The position numbers and the translations under genes were made by a program. From positions 124,001-188,000 of the forward strand of contig JAJPIZ010000025.1 in the NCBI GenBank assembly GCA_021324435.1: DNA of 64,000 nucleotides. The letters are read 5' to 3'. Position 1 is the stretch's first letter; the number at the start of each line of letters is the position of its first letter. Below are positions 25,998-35,245 of this stretch, piece after piece. Under the pieces are notes generated by a model. The model ran no database searches and had not been told where the DNA came from. It saw nothing but the letters and a program-made list of their open reading frames with translations. The DNA is from Anaerolineae bacterium. Its GTDB lineage: Bacteria > Chloroflexota > Anaerolineae > Anaerolineales > Villigracilaceae.

Positions 25998-26273
25998 ATG
26001 ACACAATCGGGTCGTGATCGTAAGAACGTTATCAACACACTTTTGTTCGTCTTGATCGGACAGGTTGGCTGTCTGACGCTTGTGGTCATATTGTTGTCTG
26101 TTTGGGGCGGCTTGTGGCTGGATAATACCTTCCACACGAAACCGATTTTTACGCTTGTGTTGTTGCTTGCGGGCATTCCTGTTTCAGTTATTGCGATGCT
26201 GTTTGTGGCGCGCAGGACGCTTGCAAAGTTGAAGACGCAGAACGAATCTAAGGAAAAGGATAGTTCCTTGTAG
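25998..26273 (+). CDS. AtpI/AtpZ-like small membrane protein
   Basis: 91 residues from the ATG just after the promoter, with two hydrophobic helices (about residues 14-36 and 45-65) separated by a short LWLDNTFH loop and a charged C-terminal tail. This is the layout of AtpI/AtpZ-type proteins commonly encoded ahead of atpB, which assist c-ring assembly or Mg2+ handling. Primary-sequence resemblance is weak, so position is the main support. An in-frame TTG at 25959 overlaps the -35 box and is unlikely to be the start. Confidence 0.7.
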   Translation: MTQSGRDRKNVINTLLFVLIGQVGCLTLVVILLSVWGGLWLDNTFHTKPIFTLVLLLAGIPVSVIAMLFVARRTLAKLKTQNESKEKDSSL

Positions 26274-26282
26274 GAGGTGGAG

Positions 26283-27305
26283 TTGGTACAAGAGAAACGT
26301 AGACCGTGGCATCGCTGGGTGTTGTTGGGATTGATGGTGGTTGGCTTCATCGTGGGCGGGATTTTTGTCCCTGTTCAACCTGAAATTTCCGTTGCGGCTG
26401 AGAAGTTGGTTGAAGAGCCGTTGATCACTATCCCTGTCCTTGGGCCTTTCTATCTGGTAAATACGCTTCCGTCCCTGGCGCTGACGATCCTCGTGTTGCT
26501 GATCATTGCCTTCTTTACGAATCGGTCGCTCACCAAAAGTCAGCGGAGCGACCTGGTCCCGCGCGGGATCGGCAACCTGATGGAAGCTTTCTATGAATTG
26601 CTCTATAACCTGACCGAAGGCTCGGCAGGCAAAAAGTGGGCCCCCGTCATCTTCCCATGGTTCGCGACGATCATGACCTACGTCTTATTCGCGAATTTGC
26701 TGAAGTTGATGCCGGGCTTCGAATCTATCGGCGTTTTGCATCGTGCAAGTGGCGAAGGTCATCTCACTCAATCCCTGGGCCACTTCTTGGGGTTTGAATG
26801 GAGAAACCTCCTGCCGCAAAAAGTGGAAGAGGGGGGATACATTCTTGCTCCCTTCCTGCGCGGCGTCTCTGTGGATTTGAATTTCACTGTTTCATTGGCG
26901 CTGATTGCGGTTGTCGCGGTTCAGGCGGTTGGGTTCCGCGCCTTGGGGCTGGGTTATTTGAAGAAATTCTTCAACTTTGGCAATACGTTCAAAGTCCCGT
27001 TCTTCGGCGTGATTGACATCTTTGTCGGCCTGCTTGAGCTGGTTTCGGAGTTCTCCAAGGTCCTGTCGTTTGCATTCCGTCTCTTCGGGAATATGTTTGC
27101 CGGTATTGTGCTCGTGGCGGTAGTGTCGGCGCTGTTAGGCAAGATCAGCATTGTGCCGGCTATGATTTTCATGTTCGAGTTGTTCGTCGGCGTGATTCAG
27201 GCGTTTGTGTTCGGCATTTTGACCATGGTATTTATGGTGCAGGTCACACAAGGTCACGGCCATGAAGAAGAGCACGCAGAAACTCCTGCGGCTCATGAAC
27301 TGTAA
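26283..27305 (+). CDS. atpB: F-type ATP synthase subunit a
   Basis: 340 residues from the TTG at 26283, chosen because the AGGAGG site (26272-26277) is spaced five bases from it; the GTG at 26277 overlaps that site. Five to six membrane helices. The essential stator arginine is Arg266 in LSFAFRLFGNMFAG, matching E. coli Arg210. Subunit a forms the proton half-channels against the c-ring. The C-terminal tail is His/Glu-rich (GHGHEEEHAETP). It is followed by atpE and the b-delta fusion. Confidence 0.93.
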   Translation: MVQEKRRPWHRWVLLGLMVVGFIVGGIFVPVQPEISVAAEKLVEEPLITIPVLGPFYLVNTLPSLALTILVLLIIAFFTNRSLTKSQRSDLVPRGIGNLMEAFYELLYNLTEGSAGKKWAPVIFPWFATIMTYVLFANLLKLMPGFESIGVLHRASGEGHLTQSLGHFLGFEWRNLLPQKVEEGGYILAPFLRGVSVDLNFTVSLALIAVVAVQAVGFRALGLGYLKKFFNFGNTFKVPFFGVIDIFVGLLELVSEFSKVLSFAFRLFGNMFAGIVLVAVVSALLGKISIVPAMIFMFELFVGVIQAFVFGILTMVFMVQVTQGHGHEEEHAETPAAHEL

Positions 27306-27337
27306 AAATTCAAAGGAATAATCAGGAGGCTTATACA

Positions 27338-27577
27338 ATGGAAGGAAATGTTCTTGATGCCGCCCGCTTCATCGGCGCAGGGTTGGCGATGATGGGCGCT
27401 GCGGGCGCCGGCGTTGGGGTGGGGCTGAGCGCCATGGGTGCATTGAACGGGATGGCCCGCAACCCTGATACCTATGGCAACCTATTGACAAGCATGATGC
27501 TCGGTATTGCGTTCTCCGAGGCGATCGCGATTTACTGTCTGGTTATCGCGTTCCTGATGCTCTTCAAGGTCGTCTGA
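27338..27577 (+). CDS. atpE: F-type ATP synthase subunit c
   Basis: 79 residues, a two-helix hairpin with polar loop ARNPD. The ion-binding carboxylate is Glu61 (SEAIAIYCL). The Gln and the Ser/Thr next to the Glu that mark sodium-binding c-rings are absent (Leu30, Ala62), so protons are the likely coupling ion. ATG has a CAGGAGG site at a slightly long spacing. It lies 32 bases after atpB. Confidence 0.95.
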   Translation: MEGNVLDAARFIGAGLAMMGAAGAGVGVGLSAMGALNGMARNPDTYGNLLTSMMLGIAFSEAIAIYCLVIAFLMLFKVV

Positions 27578-27593
27578 GAGATAGGAGCGTGGA

Positions 27594-28328
27594 ATGGAAG
27601 CACTTGGAATCAACCTCGGTCTGCTCATTGTCCAGATCATCGCTTTCTTCATCGTGTTCCTGGCATTACATGCCTGGGTCTATCAGCCGCTGTTGAACAT
27701 GCTGGAGACTCGCAAGAAGAAAATCGAACAGGGTATGGAAGACGCCCGCGTCGCGGCGGAAGCCCGCTCGGACGCGCAAAAGGACGCAACCAAAATCCTG
27801 GCTGATGCTCAGGCTCAGGCGGCGCGGGTGATCAACGAAGCCAATGAGCGGGCGGAGAAGCTGGCGGCACAAGTCAAAGCGGATGCAGAGCAGGTAATCG
27901 CCAAAGAGCGCGAGAGTGCCCGTTTGGAAATCGCCGTGGAGCGCGAACGCGTCCTTGGCGATTTGCGCGGGCAGGTTGCGGCTTTGGCCATCGCCGCCGC
28001 GCAGAAACTGGTTGGTGAAGCGCTCGATGAAAAACGCCAGCACGCGTTGATTGATGAATTCTTCTCGGGTGTCAAATCTGGCAAAGTGATTGTACTCGAT
28101 GATGCAGACTTCAAAGGCGAGTCTGCGGTGGTGACCAGCGCGTTGCCGCTCAATGAAACAGAGCAGGAAACAGTCAAGAAGAATATTCTTTCCAAAGTCG
28201 GAGCACAGGCCGTAACATTCCGTGTGGACCCGTCCATTCTCGGCGGTCTTGTGATCAAGGTTGGCGATAAAGTTTTGGATGGCTCTGTTTCTGGCAAACT
28301 CGAAGGTCTGCGGCAGAATCTGAAATAA
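27594..28328 (+). CDS. atpF: Fused F-type subunit b with C-terminal part of delta
   Basis: 244 residues. N-terminal membrane helix (about 8-28), a long Ala/Glu/Lys coiled coil typical of subunit b (about 35-150), then a C-terminal domain from about 177 (SALPLNETEQETVKK ... VDPSILGGLVIKVGDKVLDGS) matching the C-terminal half of delta/OSCP. The N-terminal six-helix domain of delta, which binds alpha, is missing. Such fusions build the peripheral stalk. It is last in the Fo block; no alpha, gamma, beta or epsilon gene follows, and a terminator lies at 28347. Confidence 0.85.
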   Translation: MEALGINLGLLIVQIIAFFIVFLALHAWVYQPLLNMLETRKKKIEQGMEDARVAAEARSDAQKDATKILADAQAQAARVINEANERAEKLAAQVKADAEQVIAKERESARLEIAVERERVLGDLRGQVAALAIAAAQKLVGEALDEKRQHALIDEFFSGVKSGKVIVLDDADFKGESAVVTSALPLNETEQETVKKNILSKVGAQAVTFRVDPSILGGLVIKVGDKVLDGSVSGKLEGLRQNLK

Positions 28329-28346
28329 GTATGCGTTTTGAATTGA

Positions 28347-28379
28347 ATGGTCTTGGTAAAATGCCAAGACCATTTTTTT
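28347..28379 (+). terminator. Strong rho-independent terminator ending the Fo block
   Basis: ATGGTCTTGG pairs with CCAAGACCAT around TAAAATG, followed by seven T. It separates the Fo genes from the V/A-ATPase promoter at 28431. Confidence 0.9.
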
Positions 28380-28430
28380 ATTCACTGTCATGGAGTGTCT
28401 TACTTTTCACAATAGAAGACATATTAGACC

Positions 28431-28459
28431 TTGATTATCAAGTCGTTTTATTTTACAAT
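28431..28459 (+). promoter_or_regulatory. Promoter of the V/A-type ATPase operon
   Basis: TTGATT (28431-28436) and TACAAT (28454-28459) with a 17-base spacer. The first gene starts at 28503, giving a leader of about 37 nt. Confidence 0.65.
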
Positions 28460-28502
28460 TGCGACCGTTGCAGGCAAAAATTCGCGTTGAGGCTACTATA
28501 GG

Positions 28503-28814
28503 ATGAATGAGAACCGTATTAAGCAGGTGCTCGAGATAGAAAAGCAGGCACAGGAGTTGCACGAAAAAGCGATACAGGAAGCCCAACAATTGCCCATTCA
28601 AGCGGAGCAGGAGGGTCAGGCTTTGATCGAAAAAGCAAAAGCAGAGGCGGAGGAAGAGGCTCGGCGGTTGGTCGCAAAGGCCCAGGCGGGGGAAGAGACG
28701 GCGCGTATTTTGTCCGAGGCGGAGGCTAAAAACAAACAAGCCGAAGCATTGGCAATGAGCAATTTCGATCGCGCGGTCAGTTATGTTTTAGACCAGGTCG
28801 TCAGTAAAGGGTAG
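28503..28814 (+). CDS. V/A-type ATPase subunit H (peripheral stalk)
   Basis: 103 residues, almost entirely a charged coiled coil rich in Glu, Ala, Lys and Gln. In V/A-ATPases a protein of this size and kind (subunit H, also called G or NtpF) pairs with subunit E to form the peripheral stalk. The call rests on composition and its position as first gene of a complete V/A operon. The stop is four bases before the next start. Confidence 0.8.
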   Translation: MNENRIKQVLEIEKQAQELHEKAIQEAQQLPIQAEQEGQALIEKAKAEAEEEARRLVAKAQAGEETARILSEAEAKNKQAEALAMSNFDRAVSYVLDQVVSKG

Positions 28815-28818
28815 GGTT

Positions 28819-29910
28819 ATGGCTCAAGGCGGCGTTTCTGCTTACGCGGCGATCAGCGCGCGCGTTCGAGCAATGTATTCCTTTTTACTCAGTGCGCAGG
28901 AGTTGGCGCGGTTGGGTGATCTTCCTGATTTTCCCTCCCTCGTTGCCCAGCTCAAGCACACGGCTTACGGACCTTATCTTGAGAATCTCAAAGAAAAGGA
29001 TCTGACGCCGCAACGCGTTTTATTGCAGATCAAGGGCCGCCTGGCGGATGTTTATAACAGTGTTATTCAAATGTCGCCGGGAAATACCCGCTCACTGGTG
29101 ATACAGCTCTATCGGTATTTTGAAGTCAACAATTTGAAGGCGATTCTGCGCGCGCTGGTCATGGGGTCGTCGCCCGAACCGGACGTATCGTTGTGGGACT
29201 GGATCAACAGCGCGCTTTTCCCGTTCGGTACGAGGACGGTCTTGTCTGCGCAGGCGATGATCGAAGCGGGGAATGTGGCGTCTGCGGCGGAGTACCTGCG
29301 GGGGACCAAGTACGAAGGCGTTCTTTCCTTTGCAATGAAGCGTTACAGCGCCGAACAGAATCTTTTTCCGATAGAAGTGGCCCTGGATTTAAATTATTGG
29401 CGCGAGTTATGGCAGGAGGTCAACAAGCTATCTGGGCAGGATCGCGAACAGGCAATGCGCGTGGTGGGGTCGTTGATTGACATGAACAACCTGATGTGGG
29501 TCATTCGCTATCGCGTCTATCACCATCTTTCTGAAGAAGAATTGATCAATTACACTCTTCCATTTGGTTTTCATGTTCGTGATGAGGATGTGCGTTCGAT
29601 TGCCGCGGGCGCGGACATCGCCTCGATCGTTCAGAGAATTTATCCCGGCATCGCGGATATCAATGCTTTGCTCGATGAGCCTCGGAGCGGCCTGCCGAAA
29701 CTGGAAGTCGAGTTAAAGCGGCGCGTTATGAAGCAGTGCATGGCTGAGTTTGCAGGCAATCCATTCCACATCGGCCTGCCGCTGGCTTTTCTGGTGTTGA
29801 GCGATTTGGAGATTCAAGACCTGACGGTCCTGATTGAAGCGAAATCTTCACAGATGCCTGACGAAGAATATCGCCCATTTTTATTGAAGACTGAAGTTGT
29901 CAAAGTATAG
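28819..29910 (+). CDS. ntpC: V/A-type ATPase subunit C
   Basis: 363 residues of all-helical AC39/d-type protein with the N-terminal ISARVRAMYSFLLSAQELARL and internal GxYxxFEVNNLKAILRA-type repeats seen in this family. Subunit C sits on the c-ring as a socket for the central shaft. It is immediately followed by the gene for subunit I. Start is an ATG with a weak AGGG site. Confidence 0.88.
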   Translation: MAQGGVSAYAAISARVRAMYSFLLSAQELARLGDLPDFPSLVAQLKHTAYGPYLENLKEKDLTPQRVLLQIKGRLADVYNSVIQMSPGNTRSLVIQLYRYFEVNNLKAILRALVMGSSPEPDVSLWDWINSALFPFGTRTVLSAQAMIEAGNVASAAEYLRGTKYEGVLSFAMKRYSAEQNLFPIEVALDLNYWRELWQEVNKLSGQDREQAMRVVGSLIDMNNLMWVIRYRVYHHLSEEELINYTLPFGFHVRDEDVRSIAAGADIASIVQRIYPGIADINALLDEPRSGLPKLEVELKRRVMKQCMAEFAGNPFHIGLPLAFLVLSDLEIQDLTVLIEAKSSQMPDEEYRPFLLKTEVVKV

Positions 29911-29962
29911 GCTCGAAGTTTGAAACCCGAAATGGGAATCCTGTTGTGAGATTGGAGACCAC

Positions 29963-31987
29963 ATGTTCTTCCCGAAAGAGATGACGGAGATCGAACTGAT
30001 TGTCCCTTCCAAGGATTTACTGGCTGTGACGAAAGTATTGAGCGGCCGCGGTGTTTTTCATCAGACGGATAGCAATTATCCCGGCTCGGTTTCGGAATCC
30101 GGCTCGACGGGGACATGGCAGGAAAAGGCCGCGGCTTATGCGTCGCTGGAGCGGCGTCTGCAAATTGTGATGCAATCATTGAACGTAGATGAAGGGCGGC
30201 CTCCTTCTTCCGATTTTGGATCAATGGTTGACATCGAAAAAGTACGCTCCTCCGTCGAAGAGATTGAGGAGGAAGTCAAAAAAACGGGGGATCAACTCAC
30301 GAACGAACGCAAACATCTTGAGCAATTGGAAAATGCACTTCGCCAACTGGAACCGGTGGCAGAAGTGGATTTCGACGTCAGCCTGCTTCGCAATTCTCGT
30401 TATTTATTCTCGATGCTCGGTCAAATCCCCGCCGCCAGCGTGGACCGGTTGCACACAAGCCTGGCGCGCGTCCCATACACCTTCCTGACCCTGCGCGCGG
30501 ATGCGCAGAAGCCTGTGGTCTGGCTGGCCGGAACCAAATCCAACTCTGACGTTTTGGAGCGCGCCGCCCGAAGCGCGTATCTTGACCCGTTGATTTTGCC
30601 GGAGGGTTACAAGGGTACACCGGCGCAAATCATCGAGACCATCCGTAAAGAAATTGAAGAGACACGGAAAAATATTTCTGATTTGGAAACCGCGCTTGCC
30701 AAACTTGCGGATGCCCGCCAACAAAAACTGCGCGAACTGATGTGGCAGGTCCACACCAGCCGCGTGTTGGCGGATGCCATCGTGCGTTTTGGTCAATTGC
30801 GCTACACCTATGTCATCACTGGCTGGGTGCCGCGTGACGATCTGGAAGAGTTGACTCAAAGCCTTCGCTTTGCCTCCAAGGAAATTCTGATCGAGACCCT
30901 GCCAACGAGTCGCAGTGGACATAATGCCAATGTGCCCGTTGCACTATTAAATAACAAATATCTCAAGCCGTTCCAGATGTTGGTCAATACGTATGCCCGT
31001 CCACGCTACGGCGAGCTGGATCCAACCATTTTGATGGCCATTACTTTTCCGCTGATTTATGGCGCGATGTTTGGAGATTTGGGCCAGGGTCTTGTGCTTC
31101 TTCTTGTGGGCCTGCTGATCAACAGCGGCAAGCTTATGAAAAGCATGAGAAGTCTCGGACTTTTGATTGCCTATTGTGGCGCGTCCGCGGCGATATTTGG
31201 CGTATTGTATGGAAGCGTCTTTGGTTTCGAAGGCGAGCATTTCACTGAAACATTTGGTTTTGAATTTCACCCGGTTTGGATCAGTCCGATCAATAACATC
31301 CTGGGCATTCTAGGTCTGGCGATTGATGCAGGTATCATCCTGCTGATTGTGGGCTTCCTGCTCGGCATTTTCAGCCACTGGCGCGCAAGAGATTGGGCGC
31401 ATCTCATTTTTGGACACAACGGGCTTGTTGGCTTTTCCTTCTACATTTCCTTCCTCGCTTTGCTTGGAAATTTCCTGAGTCGGACCCCGATTGCCCCGAA
31501 AGTGGCGGTGGCCATTGGAATGTTGCCTCTTCCGTTCCCGATCCTTGCTTTGACCTTTGGTCTGTTGATCATGTTCTCAGAAGTTTTCATCCATCTGATC
31601 GAAGGGCATCGCCCGTTGATTGAAGGCAAGGGCATTGGCGGATTTATCATGTACCTTGTTCAAGCCTTCATGGATTGGTTTGAAGTGGTGATCAGCCAGT
31701 TGAGCAACACCCTTTCTTACGTGCGCGTGGGAGCCTTTGCTGTGGCGCATGGCGGGTTGAGCGCCGCATTCTTCAAGCTGGCTGACCTGATTGGCGGTGG
31801 TCAACACGGCGCAGGGTATTGGATCATGCTGGTCGTTGGCAATCTGTTTTTCGTTACACTCGAGGCCCTCATTGTTGGAATTCAGACGATGCGTCTGCAC
31901 TACTATGAATTCCTCGGCAAGTTCTTCACTGGCGGCGGAATGCGCTTTGAGCCGCTCACCTTATCCTCCGAGAAAGAGGAGGGGTAA
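29963..31987 (+). CDS. ntpI: V/A-type ATPase subunit I (membrane stator)
   Basis: 674 residues. The N-terminal half is soluble and partly coiled coil (about 90-290); the C-terminal half (from about 345) holds seven to eight membrane helices. Family signatures include the PTILMAITFPLIYGAMFGDLGQG loop near the membrane entry, and LSNTLSYVRVGAFAVAHGGLS near residue 580 with the arginine facing the c-ring. Subunit I forms the ion half-channels. Length is standard for bacterial V/A-ATPases. Confidence 0.93.
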   Translation: MFFPKEMTEIELIVPSKDLLAVTKVLSGRGVFHQTDSNYPGSVSESGSTGTWQEKAAAYASLERRLQIVMQSLNVDEGRPPSSDFGSMVDIEKVRSSVEEIEEEVKKTGDQLTNERKHLEQLENALRQLEPVAEVDFDVSLLRNSRYLFSMLGQIPAASVDRLHTSLARVPYTFLTLRADAQKPVVWLAGTKSNSDVLERAARSAYLDPLILPEGYKGTPAQIIETIRKEIEETRKNISDLETALAKLADARQQKLRELMWQVHTSRVLADAIVRFGQLRYTYVITGWVPRDDLEELTQSLRFASKEILIETLPTSRSGHNANVPVALLNNKYLKPFQMLVNTYARPRYGELDPTILMAITFPLIYGAMFGDLGQGLVLLLVGLLINSGKLMKSMRSLGLLIAYCGASAAIFGVLYGSVFGFEGEHFTETFGFEFHPVWISPINNILGILGLAIDAGIILLIVGFLLGIFSHWRARDWAHLIFGHNGLVGFSFYISFLALLGNFLSRTPIAPKVAVAIGMLPLPFPILALTFGLLIMFSEVFIHLIEGHRPLIEGKGIGGFIMYLVQAFMDWFEVVISQLSNTLSYVRVGAFAVAHGGLSAAFFKLADLIGGGQHGAGYWIMLVVGNLFFVTLEALIVGIQTMRLHYYEFLGKFFTGGGMRFEPLTLSSEKEEG

Positions 31988-32058
31988 ACGAAGACTGATG
32001 CGGCCCAGAATGCATTTCTTGAATTGAAATCGAATTTCAATACATAAGGAGAGATACA

Positions 32059-32496
32059 ATGTTTGTTCTTTTTGCTGTGCTCGTCGGTTTGATCCCTGTC
32101 ATTCCCGCTGTGATTTATGTGATTCAAAATGGGAAGACCAGCCCGTCCAAGGCGCTTTCCCATTTGGTGACCGGTTTCAATACTTTCAACTTTCTGGTTG
32201 GCATGATGGCCGCCGGTCTGATTGCCGTCTGGCTGGCTTCGCCGACCTCGGCGATGGCCGCTGGTTTGGCTCAAACCACCGGGAACGCCGATCAATATGC
32301 GACTCTTGCCGCGGCCCTTTCCACTGGTTTGGCTTGCATCGGTGCAGGCATCGCAGTCGGCGGCTCCGGCGCCGCGGCGGTCGGCGCGACTGCTGAGAAA
32401 CCTGAATCGTTTGGCCGTTCGCTGATCTTCGTGGGACTCTCGGAAGGTATCGCGATCTACGGCTTGATCATTTCCTTCCTGGTTCTGCCGAAGTAA
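32059..32496 (+). CDS. ntpK: V/A-type ATPase subunit K (proteolipid)
   Basis: 145 residues with four predicted helices, the size of a duplicated 16-kDa proteolipid. Only the second hairpin carries an ion-binding carboxylate, Glu129 in GLSEGIAIYGL. The N-terminal pair (residues 1-60) has none and is poorly related. No sodium-binding Gln/Thr pattern is seen near Glu129, so proton coupling is likely. A ring built of this subunit would have one charge per four helices, as in pump-type V-ATPases. AGGAG precedes the ATG. Confidence 0.9.
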   Translation: MFVLFAVLVGLIPVIPAVIYVIQNGKTSPSKALSHLVTGFNTFNFLVGMMAAGLIAVWLASPTSAMAAGLAQTTGNADQYATLAAALSTGLACIGAGIAVGGSGAAAVGATAEKPESFGRSLIFVGLSEGIAIYGLIISFLVLPK

Positions 32497-32500
32497 ATTC

Positions 32501-32806
32501 ATGAAAGTCTTGGTCATCGGTCATTCCGAGGCGGTGCTCGGCTTTTCATTGGCTGGCGTCAACGGACATGTGGTGTCCACCGCCGATGAAGCCAATCAGG
32601 CTCTGGACGAGGCTCTTGCCTCGAAGGAAGTTGGCATCATTCTAGTGACGCGGGATGTTGCCAAATTGATCTCCAACCGAGTCGAAGACTTGAAACTGCA
32701 CAGCACGATTCCACTGGTGGTGGAGATTCCAGGTCCCGAGGGCGTCTCGCCGGACGAGCCTTCTCTAAGCGAGGTTGTATTGCGAGCCATCGGGATCAAG
32801 CTATGA
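32501..32806 (+). CDS. ntpF: V/A-type ATPase subunit F
   Basis: 101 residues with a Rossmann-like alpha/beta start (MKVLVIGHSEAVLGFSLAG) and the ILVTRDVAKLI strand-helix typical of subunit F, a central-shaft component with a regulatory C-terminal helix. Four bases after subunit K. Some naming schemes call this subunit G. Confidence 0.88.
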   Translation: MKVLVIGHSEAVLGFSLAGVNGHVVSTADEANQALDEALASKEVGIILVTRDVAKLISNRVEDLKLHSTIPLVVEIPGPEGVSPDEPSLSEVVLRAIGIKL

Positions 32807-32861
32807 TTCTTGCCTGCCTTTGCACATTCGAGCGCAGGAGAAATGGATTGGTTGCCATTTT

Positions 32862-33482
32862 ATGAAACCGGAAGAAGAGAATATCGAAGCGCTTTCGCGG
32901 GCCATTCTGCGCGACGCGCAGGACGAGGTTCAACAGCTCAAAGCGGATGCTGAGGCCAAAGCCGATGCAATTCGCCAGCGCGCCAAAGAACAGGCTGAAG
33001 CGGAGCGTAAGACTATTTTGGAGCGCGCCGCGGCCGAAGCCGAGCGTCTTCGCAGTCAGGTTGTGGCGACAGCGCAGCTGAAGGCGCGCACAAGTCAGTT
33101 GGAGCATCGCGAGAAACTCTTGGATAAAGTCTTCGAGGCGGCGAAACAGAGAATCCCATCTTTGCAAAAGCGCGCCGATTATGAGCAGGTCGTGGCAAAA
33201 CTCCTCCGGGAGGCATTGGATCAATTAAAAGTGACCAGCGCCCAGGTCCGGGCGGATGCGGCAACGGAAAAGATTCTCAGCGCAAAGGTGCTGGATCAAG
33301 TCGCAAAAGAAACCAAGTCTCAATTGTCGCTTGGAAAAACGTTGGAGTTCGGAACCGGCCTCGTCGTCGAAGCCTCTGAAGGCCGAATTCAATACGACAA
33401 CACTTTCGAGACTCGCTTGAGCCGTATGCAGAGTGCGCTTCGCTCGTCGGTGTATCAAGTGCTGATGGGAGAGAAGTTATGA
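32862..33482 (+). CDS. ntpE: V/A-type ATPase subunit E (peripheral stalk)
   Basis: 206 residues from the ATG at 32862. The N-terminal half is a charged coiled coil (about 10-100) and the C-terminal half a globular domain with a GTGLVVEASEGRIQYDNTFETRL signature. It pairs with subunit H. The nearest AGGAG site is about 21 bases upstream, unusually far, so translation may depend on coupling to the upstream gene. Its last bases overlap the next start (ATGA). Confidence 0.88.
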   Translation: MKPEEENIEALSRAILRDAQDEVQQLKADAEAKADAIRQRAKEQAEAERKTILERAAAEAERLRSQVVATAQLKARTSQLEHREKLLDKVFEAAKQRIPSLQKRADYEQVVAKLLREALDQLKVTSAQVRADAATEKILSAKVLDQVAKETKSQLSLGKTLEFGTGLVVEASEGRIQYDNTFETRLSRMQSALRSSVYQVLMGEKL

Positions 33483-35245
33483 GTGAACAAATCGGAACAG
33501 TGACGTGGATCAGCGGGCCGGTGGTGCGCGCCCGCGGTTCGCGTCACGTAAGTATGTTGGAACTGGTGGAAGTAGGTGAAGAACGTCTGGTGGGTGAGGT
33601 GATCGGCCTCAAAGGCGACATCATCACCGCGCAGGTTTATGAAGAAACATCCGGCATGAAACCGGGCGCGCCGATGTTTGGCACAGGCTTGCCGCTTTCA
33701 GTGGAACTTGCGCCGGGGTTGTTGAAGAGTATCTTCGATGGTGTTCAACGCCCTCTGCCACTGATCGAAATGCAAACTGGCTCGTTCATCGGACGTGGTA
33801 TGCGACTCGATCCGCTGTATCGCAAAGACCGTTGGAAGTTTACGCCCTCTGCAAAAGTCGGCGATGAAGTGACCGGTGGCGCGATTATCGGCATCGTGAT
33901 GGAGACCGAGACGTTCGAACATCGCATCATGATTCCGCCCGATCTTTCCGGGACCTTGAGCTGGGTTGCGCCGGCAGGCGAATACACCATCGAGGAGCCG
34001 ATTGCGCGTTTGAAGGTCGGCAAGGAAGAAAAAGAATTGACCATGCTTCAACGCTGGCCGGTGCGAAGACCTCGACCGTACAAGAGTCGGCTTGGAGTTA
34101 CAACACCGTTGATCACGGGCCAGCGTGTGTTGGATACATTCTTCCCGGTCGCGAAGGGCGGCGCGGCGGGCATCCCCGGGCCGTTCGGTTCGGGCAAGAC
34201 CGTAACCCAGCACAGTATCGCCAAGTGGGCCGACGCGCAGGTCATCGTCTACATTGGATGCGGCGAACGCGGTAATGAGATGACCGAGGTGCTTCAGGAA
34301 TTCCCGCATTTGGTTGACCCGCGTAGTGGGCGTCCGTTGATGGAGCGTACCGTGTTGATTGCCAACACGTCTAACATGCCGGTGGCGGCGCGCGAAGCCA
34401 GCATCTACACAGGCATCACGATTGCAGAATATTATCGCGATATGGGCTATCACGTCGCGCTGATGGCGGATTCAACTTCGCGGTGGGCGGAAGCCTTGCG
34501 TGAAGTTTCGGGCCGCCTGGAGGAGATGCCCGCGGAGGAAGGTTATCCGGCGTATCTTGCCGGACGTTTGGCTGAATTTTATGAACGCGCCGGTTTTGTG
34601 GAAACCACGAATGGCAATCAAGGATCTGTCAGCATCGTGGGGGCGGTGTCGCCTCCCGGCGGCGACTTCTCCGAACCGGTCACGCAACACACAAAGCGCT
34701 ACATCCGCTGTTTCTGGGCGCTGGATAAATCTCTAGCCTCCGCTCGCCACTTTCCATCCATCAACTGGCTGGATAGTTACAGTGAATATCTTGAAGATGT
34801 AGCAGGTTGGTGGCGCGAAAAGGTCGGCGCGGATTGGTTCGCGATGCGCAACCACGCCATGGAGATTTTGAGCGAGGAAAGCCGCCTCTCGCAGATCGTC
34901 AAACTGGTTGGACCGGATGCGTTGCCCGACGAAGAACGGCTGGTGCTTGAGACAGCGCGTCTACTCCGCGAAGGTTTTCTCCAGCAGAATGCCATGGATA
35001 AGGTGGACGCATATTCCTCGGTCCAGAAACAGATGCGCATGTTGGATTTGATCCTGCACTTCCACGAGCGCGGCCTGCGGATTGTCAAACATGGCGCGCC
35101 GATCTCCATGATCCACAACCTGCCAGTCGTAGATACGTTGATCCGCATGAAGACCGAAGTGCCGAACGAAGAACTGCAAAAGATGGACGATATTCAAAAG
35201 CAAATTGACGAGCAAATGAGTCGATTGGATTTGGAGTACCGATGA
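33479..35245 (+). CDS. ntpA: V/A-type ATPase catalytic subunit A
   Basis: 588 residues. N-terminal beta-barrel, the extra non-homologous domain typical of A subunits (about 115-190), and the P-loop GPFGSGKT at 234-241. [27 protein letters not shown] and PGGDFSEP are conserved catalytic and interface motifs. This is the ATP-hydrolysing or -synthesising subunit. Coupled to both neighbours by four-base ATGA overlaps. Confidence 0.97.
   Translation: MSEQIGTVTWISGPVVRARGSRHVSMLELVEVGEERLVGEVIGLKGDIITAQVYEETSGMKPGAPMFGTGLPLSVELAPGLLKSIFDGVQRPLPLIEMQTGSFIGRGMRLDPLYRKDRWKFTPSAKVGDEVTGGAIIGIVMETETFEHRIMIPPDLSGTLSWVAPAGEYTIEEPIARLKVGKEEKELTMLQRWPVRRPRPYKSRLGVTTPLITGQRVLDTFFPVAKGGAAGIPGPFGSGKTVTQHSIAKWADAQVIVYIGCGERGNEMTEVLQEFPHLVDPRSGRPLMERTVLIANTSNMPVAAREASIYTGITIAEYYRDMGYHVALMADSTSRWAEALREVSGRLEEMPAEEGYPAYLAGRLAEFYERAGFVETTNGNQGSVSIVGAVSPPGGDFSEPVTQHTKRYIRCFWALDKSLASARHFPSINWLDSYSEYLEDVAGWWREKVGADWFAMRNHAMEILSEESRLSQIVKLVGPDALPDEERLVLETARLLREGFLQQNAMDKVDAYSSVQKQMRMLDLILHFHERGLRIVKHGAPISMIHNLPVVDTLIRMKTEVPNEELQKMDDIQKQIDEQMSRLDLEYR

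Noticed and set aside
27666-28391. Minus-strand frame of 241 codons opposite the b-delta fusion
   Set aside because: Shadow of the coiled-coil codon pattern; it also runs through the terminator.
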